Positions 59,901 through 64,000 of a stretch of DNA of 64,000 nucleotides are shown piece after piece. The DNA lies in contig NC_079474.1 of the NCBI RefSeq assembly GCF_026230105.1, forward strand, positions 9,372,187-9,436,186, read 5' to 3'. The notes under the pieces were generated by a model. It made no database searches and had not been told where the DNA came from. It was given only the letters and a program-made list of their open reading frames with translations. This DNA comes from Diorhabda sublineata (taxonomy: Eukaryota > Arthropoda > Insecta > Coleoptera > Chrysomelidae). Each line of letters starts with the position of its first letter. Within the stretch, counting starts at the first letter, position 1. The translations under genes were made by a program, and so were the position numbers.

Positions 59901-62889
59901 TGAAAATTCGATTTGGTCGTGAAATGAGACTTCCTTATGACCTAGAATTTGACTGTTGACCTGGAGAAGACCTAGCAGGAGAAGATTATGTGATCCAATT
60001 GAGAAGGAGAATTGGCAGCATACATGAATTGGTTGGCACAAATATAGATTGCCAGCGACCGAATGAAAAAACGATATGCAACTGAAGACATAGATGGCGG
60101 ATAAAGTATGCATAATCTGGCGAGGAGAGGAGATTTTCTAAAAAATTACAATAAAAAAGGGAAGGCCTACACTTAATCAAGTATTCCTCCAAAATCGAGT
60201 AGCGCCGTTTGAAGAACAAGATATATAGGAAGGTGCGAACCAGTTGCGAGAAGAGCCTAATCCTGACTTTGAAGAATTTATGGGTGTGTACGGTAGGTGA
60301 TAGGCTAGATATGGAGTTACTACATAACAACAACGAGATTTGTTGGTTCTGCCTGTAAACTATTCGCTCGCATTCAACATCCCGTATCAAGAACGCACGA
60401 GTATTGGCAACCGTCTTCCGGAAAAAGTTTGGACAATTGGAAAAACTTGAAGAGCAAATTCCAGCCTCTGGAAAGACGCTAAGAGTCAAATACAATGGCG
60501 TAACAAAAGGATACATAGATGAATCCATACAAAGAAAAATAGAAGAATCACAAAATTTGTTCAACCCTTCTGACTTATAAAATACAAGCTCTGTGACATT
60601 GCATTAGAAAAATCAAATATCTGGGAAACGTCTGTTTGAAATCTTTAGTTCTAAATAATGAAATACCTAAGGACTAAACTTCTGCATTAATACAAATTGG
60701 ATAATAAATCTAACTATTAATACCAACGATTCCTAAATATACTAATTATGTTGTTGTTGCTTTGAAATAAGTATTATAAATAAATAATTGCTTTTTCTTA
60801 TAATTAATTTCGATAATATTTCTTTATTTAGCAAATGGAAAAAAATCGGAAATCGGGAAAAATTTTCTGTGCGCTGATTTGAAATTGCCATTTTTACTTT
60901 TTTATGAAAACAGGCTGTTTTCGGATAAGTATAATAAAAAAAAATAAATCTAATACCTAAAGTGTATTCCTTGCTCAGATCCAAATTATTTAGTTCTTCA
61001 TTATTATTTAAAACTTGATAGGAATAGTTTTGTGACTGTTTATGATCTATCCACTTTCCTATTAAATCTCTGCCATCTTTGCTATAACAAGACCACGTAT
61101 CAATGGGATCTGCTATTGTATTTTGTACAGACGATTGAAGGCATTGTCTACCACCTCCCATAATTACCTAAAATACGCATATCGTATACATTATTTATAA
61201 AATAGAATGACTTAGAGAACATTTTTAAAATTATAGATATGGCAGTCACTTAAATATATCTACTCGTATGATACTATACAAAATTTTCGAATAAAATAGA
61301 TACTGTCTTTGAGAGCATAGCTCTTATTATCAAAGACTCTTTTTACAAATTTGAAAATTTTATTGAAGTAGCCGGAATTTTCTAATCCACTGTAATATGC
61401 ATTTAACTTTTATCAAATTTGTATTTTTACATAGGAACTCCAAAATATTTCTTCAAAATCCTTGGGACCTAATATACTGTTGTAGATTGTACCTGTTCAT
61501 ATATTTACTTCATGAGGATGCTGTACATATCAATTGTATGTTTTTTGACACCAGAAATGAGAATTGTGCCTGTTCACTACTAAATTCACAATAGTAGCTT
61601 TATTCGTAAGAGATATATTCAGTGAGAACAGTTTTCTCGACAGTACTCCTCTGTGAGCGGAATGAGTTTATACACGGTATATCTCAGTTACCTAATTTAT
61701 TTATAAACTAGCTATTCACTAATACTTACACTTTTAACTATTCACTAATATTCATATTATGTACACACTTAACTTTAATTTATTTGAATACACCATTTAG
61801 TCCACTTTTATATTCACTTGTCACTGTCTCAATGTATTCACCATGTCATCAAATTGTTGATTGACTTACAGTTGCTAGAATCTCGCTTTATTACATTCTG
61901 AACCGTGCCCACAAATAATATTATGCGGGTATTTTTTGTGACAATTATGAGGAGTCAAAAAATGTTAAAATCCGTTCAGTCAACCCAGAGTAATTTATGT
62001 TTAAAGGAAAATGCTTAAAATTTACACATTTCTTGGTCTACTTTTATATTCCTTAATTAAAACTGCATGTTTCGATTTAAAATTTTTCAATGATAGCTAG
62101 ATTTAAAAAAATAAATAAATAGCACCCTCTAAAATATACGTTACTCATTAGGTTGTTTCGAAATTATAACTCTTACATTAGTAGAAAGGAGCTCTCTTCA
62201 AAAAGACTAAGTTTTCATAGATAAGAACTGGACTTACAGGCGTTTTTTCATAATATCTTTTCCACAACCAAATTTTCATGTAATATTGAATGTATGAGAG
62301 TGGAACTAATGACCAAGTATGTCTTAATCTCACGGTATGTCACATGCAATATCAATTTACGCATAGCATTGATATTTTGTATTGAAGTGCGACTTCGATT
62401 AAATTCGAAATATCAGCGGCCCACGGAGACTCCAGGTGGTGCTTCATCACCAAAAGTCGAAGCGGGTTTTTGGTTTTTGATTTTTTGATCAAGATTGATG
62501 TTTCAATTATGTGTAAACTCAAATAGGACTCGCATAAAAACACGTTCTGAGTACATTCAACATCAAAAATATCACACTTCAGCAATTTCGGATTTGACAT
62601 ATTCATTTCAGTGTTGCTATATCTCAAAACTTAAGTAGCAAACAATGAGATTTTATGTTATTTGTTATACTTTGATTTGTATACTAAACAAACATGTACC
62701 TTAAACAAATAAAAAACTTTCTCACCTGTATATTCTTTCCAGGAGAATCTTCTACAAGTTGTCTGGCAATATCTTTACATTTAGCACTAGAAGCAGGTAT
62801 TCTACTTTCACATTCCCAGTTCCTATTGGGAGTATGTGCGTATAATGCACTTGGCGTTGCATGTGTTACTCTCGTAGTGGTTACAAAAC
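50999..62889 (-). CDS. Membrane-bound alkaline phosphatase, C-terminal two thirds, 5' end outside the window
   Basis: Exons in transcript order: 62889-62726, 61167-60957, 55183-55050, 52350-52152, 52094-51879, 51165-50999, all in phase, giving about 363 residues; the family is near 530. The first exon reads GFVTTTRVTHATPSALYAH, with the active-site Arg and His. VIMGGGR opens the second. Zinc ligands appear in VEGGMIDQAHH (Asp and His), TSDHSHS (Asp-His) and EVTHSGADVLVFARG (His), so the metal site is intact. Met replaces the usual Arg in EGGRID. The protein ends with a hydrophobic stretch, NMYMLTALLYMLLN, fitting a GPI-anchor signal. Family knowledge: hydrolysis of phosphate monoesters at the outer face of gut or Malpighian tubule membranes. 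The catalytic Ser exon lies right of the window. Confidence 0.92.
51300..51610 (-). mobile_element. Non-LTR 3' end fragment, same family as 12249-13628
   Basis: CACTCGAGTAATTCGAGTGG, TGCCTGCCGTGTGGAGATAC and GCCAAAGATGGACGAATCTG match 12330-12365 and 12645-12670. The intervening sequence is partly deleted, so this is a rearranged copy in the last phosphatase intron. Confidence 0.7.
53060..53260 (+). mobile_element. Non-LTR reverse transcriptase fragment (RTE-like)
   Basis: A plus-strand frame reads QEGFRVGRNKVDRIFTLKTI (about 53092), then KYRTFYSA and a shifted YKQVYDII-like box (about 53205). This resembles the start of the RT core in RTE/BovB-type elements. A short piece only. Confidence 0.6.
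53300..53570. repeat. Two imperfect direct repeats
   Basis: GTATACGGGTGTTTTAAAGG followed by TCGCTGATTACGAATCCGTC (53335) recurs as GTATAGGGGCGTTTTGTAGG followed by AGGTCGCGGATTACGAATTT (53459), about 124 bases apart. It may be two units of a satellite or transposon tail. Confidence 0.55.
53930..54500 (+). mobile_element. Non-LTR reverse transcriptase fossil, plus strand
   Basis: Frames read KKGDQDQTSNYRPIVLYTTL (about 54008), then in order FYDFSKAFDCVNHNILINKL (about 54215), QVECGVPQ (as SGVPQGHISF, about 54390), LFINDIAYLDVSGKICLFA and GDTTFSW (about 54470). The box that should read FADD is FAGD. Several shifts; inactive. Confidence 0.8.
54540..54820 (-). mobile_element. Non-LTR ORF2 C-terminal tail, minus strand
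   Basis: The minus strand reads WRQIRLVICVLTNHRHLQSH, then a Cys-containing MEEKENADHL segment and FSMDIFGRIMMGLS. This is the tail that follows RNase H in jockey/R1-like elements (TGH, C, ExxEHxL, ILxFIRxTG pattern). It faces the plus-strand RT fragment at 53930-54500. Confidence 0.65.
55190..57400. other. Phosphatase intron sequence without assigned content
   Basis: AT-rich. An 89-codon open frame at 55701-55970 (with EIRIEETLIIAKDFANFKLS) looks like a repeat-derived fragment of unknown family. Nothing else is recognised. Confidence 0.35.
57420..57580 (+). mobile_element. LTR-retrotransposon integrase zinc-binding fragment
   Basis: The sequence around 57475-57570 reads, over two frames, RCFWPRVRD, then YESCQKQHKYDRNLPVIKFT and LTPT. 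This is the WP...C-x2-C(Q)K part of the Ty3/gypsy integrase HHCC domain. It ends abruptly where a minus-strand non-LTR element begins. Confidence 0.65.
57585..58620 (-). mobile_element. Jockey-like non-LTR reverse transcriptase fossil
   Basis: Read on the minus strand: IQEYLGSLTSTKVNDYSL (about 58310), LQGKWTRNNREKTTAFADHL then VKVFEPNDEEG (about 58200-58110), GYDLITGKVLQEFL (about 57990), EELKSYHPISLLPVPSKVFK (about 57830), LVPDHQFGF (about 57735) and YLSAAFLDVSQALE (about 57630). The motif order is that of a jockey ORF2, from the endonuclease/RT linker to the RT palm. It is missing the 3' part and has several stops. Confidence 0.88.
58766..59220 (+). mobile_element. Insect endogenous retrovirus (errantivirus-type) envelope-like fragment
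   Basis: A 93-codon frame at 58766-59047 contains VGKLQKWLFRTLDANDGYRY followed by DNAIKILKTNKKQ, resembling the segment after the furin site in the F-like envelope of insect gypsy-type retroviruses. A shifted frame continues to about 59200 with Asn/Lys-rich helices. It is truncated on both sides and frameshifted, so no envelope could be made. It lies in the phosphatase intron, opposite to the gene. Confidence 0.6.
59640..60300 (+). mobile_element. Ty3/gypsy pol fossil with RT joined to integrase tail
   Basis: 59670-59850 reads DDTLDTSAGSKLFYFLDLKS, then QIEMAP, jumping to TFERFMYNVSRG and LDDIVIL. This is a gypsy RT with an internal deletion and a DD box reading LDDI. From 59885 it reads TPVKIRFGREMRLPYDLEFD, then AGEDYVIQLRRRI, the C-terminal part of a gypsy integrase. 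RNase H and the integrase core are missing between the two. Stops are present. Confidence 0.85.
60370..60580 (+). other. Unassigned open frame after the gypsy fossil
   Basis: A frame without a clear start reads VLATVFRKKFGQLEKLEEQI, then KGYIDESIQRKIEESQNLFN, and stops at a TAA near 60578. It has coding-like composition but no recognisable domain. It may belong to the same fossil or to another repeat. Confidence 0.3.
61200..62280. other. Phosphatase intron without assigned content
   Basis: AT-rich intron between the exons at 61167 and 62726. No gene, RNA or clear transposon domain seen. Confidence 0.4.
62285..62650 (-). mobile_element. Mariner family A fragment
   Basis: TCTCACGGTATGTCACATGC (62331) and GTGCTTCATCACCAAAAGTC (62438) match 15368 and 15481 in the copy at 14690-15725. 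The segment ends in the family terminal sequence GTTGCTATATCTCAAAACTT (62612). It covers the N-terminal third only. Confidence 0.75.
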
Positions 62890-63170
62890 CTGTATGAGTA
62901 ATAAAAAAAATAAATCAGTAGTTTCAAGGTAATCTTTGCATGGACTATAATAGTTGACGAAATGAGTAGCAACATATTTATTGGGTACTTATTGTCAAAT
63001 GCAATTGTTTCAATCGTCGAATCTTAAAATAATAAGCTTTGAATCTGTTGGATAGCATATCAATATATTAAATAATAATACTTCAGAAAAACCAACACAA
63101 ACGTAAGTTATTTCCAAATGTTAAATCCAACTGTTCTTGTTAAGAAGTACCATAAAAGACGGTTTATGTT
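62890..63170. other. Phosphatase intron, 5' of first visible exon
   Basis: AT-rich sequence. No further upstream phosphatase exon was found here or in 63770-64000, so the 5' exons are beyond the window. Confidence 0.45.
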
Positions 63171-63175
63171 TGTTA

Positions 63176-63766
63176 CGAGTTGTTACTTAATTTTGAGATA
63201 TGGCAACACTGATATGAATATGTCAAATCTGACATTGCCATTATAAACTTTGACAGTCTTATAGGGGAAATGTAATCAGAATATGTTGTCATACGAGTGC
63301 TATTCGAGTTGTGTACAGATATTTAAAACGTCTTGGTCAAAAAATTGGAATTAAATCACCTTTTCGTACGATGATTTTATATGACTTTCGACGTGGATTA
63401 AACTAATAGCAGTCTACCGATCAACTCGCTTCGACATTTGGTTATGAAGCACCATCTGGAACCATCGTGTACCGCTGGTATTTCGAATTCAATCGTGGTC
63501 GCACTTCGCTACTGGCTATATCGGCTATAGTGCCAGAAAATATCGATGCCGTGCGTAAACTGATATTGCAATATCATCATGTAACATACTGTGAGATTGA
63601 AGCATACTTGGGCATTAGTTCTACTCGCATACATTTAATATTGCATAGACATTTGGCTGTTGATATCAACGGAGAATATTTTGGAAAACAATAAAGCCAT
63701 ATCCAATTATAATATTATAAATATTTGTTTTTTTTGTATATATCAAAACTTAAGGAACAACCCTCG
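63176..63766 (+). mobile_element. 591-bp internally deleted mariner (family A) with TA-flanked ends
   Basis: The left end CGAGTTGTTACTTAATTTTG and the reverse complement of the right end, CGAGGGTTGTTCCTTAAGTT, are terminal repeats, each bordered by TA (63174-63175 and 63767-63768). Inside, frames read ASTFGYEAPSGTIVYRWYFE, VPENIDAVRKLILQYHHVTY and EIEAYLGISSTRIHLILHRH, the mariner DNA-binding half. This is joined directly to NGEYFGKQ and a stop, the transposase C-terminus. The whole catalytic core is deleted. It could only move if transposase came from elsewhere. Confidence 0.85.
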
Positions 63767-64000
63767 TAATATTAATAAAAGTTTCACTTGCTTAACAAAT
63801 TCAATATCTTGACTTGATTTAATACATAATATGAATAAAAATGAATGAGCAAACTCAATAAAAACCCCCCTAGTTATCGGTTATACGCAGGATAATAGTG
63901 GCACCAAAGAAATTTATATTAATTTCATACCATTGGCTTTGTTGTATTTATATCAATCCTCAATAAGTCTTTGAAATTTTTAATTAATGTGACGTGCAGG

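Noticed and set aside
59986..60564. 192-codon minus-strand open frame
   Set aside because: The plus strand here encodes gypsy integrase tail remnants; the minus frame has no domain and no start context, so it is a shadow.

Overview
The window is AT-rich nuclear DNA from an insect. It has small exons, GT-AG introns of up to several kb, insect gene families, and many decayed copies of arthropod-type transposons. Short TTAGG arrays also fit an insect. I could not fix the order; a beetle is a guess. No tRNA, rRNA, CRISPR or operon-like structure was seen.

Five host genes were assembled by joining exons whose splice phases agree. (1) 414-5648 (+): C-terminal part of a carboxylesterase; its 5' exons lie left of the window. 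(2) 7753-10022 (+): a complete three-exon FUN14-domain (FUNDC1-like) mitochondrial outer-membrane protein, followed at 10265-10466 by an orphan terminal exon. (3) 11971-20039 (-): a complete seven-exon CLIP-domain serine protease zymogen of 376 residues, with signal peptide, six-Cys CLIP domain and an intact triad. (4) 24150-48376 (+): a complete 14-exon Jarid2 gene (about 2062 residues), the JmjN/ARID/JmjC accessory subunit of PRC2. It keeps the vertebrate-like AQRKFAQ methyl-lysine motif and has a JmjC domain that has lost its iron ligands. (5) 50999-62889 (-): the last six exons of a membrane-bound alkaline phosphatase with a GPI-type tail; its 5' exons lie right of the window. Jarid2 and the phosphatase are convergent. 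The genes are functionally unrelated neighbours.

The introns and gaps hold many transposon fossils. There are at least three mariner lineages, one of them in several copies that include short internally deleted forms with TA-flanked ends. There are also two other IS630/Tc1-type DDE elements, many non-LTR retrotransposon pieces on both strands, a Penelope-like GIY-YIG segment, a hammerhead-ribozyme-like hairpin typical of Penelope-like elements, and Ty3/gypsy pieces including an envelope-like fragment. Most are broken by stops and frameshifts. No transposon in the window looks autonomous.

The observations I rate highest are: the hairpin with a hammerhead-like core at 41802-41927; the Jarid2 features (H3K27-like lysine site, inactive JmjC, lysine-rich repeats); the TA-flanked 417-bp MITE sitting inside a decayed minisatellite in the FUN14 gene; the TTAGG array set between perfect 24-bp direct repeats; and the orphan terminal exon after the FUN14 gene. 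I did not see a clearly new multi-gene system.
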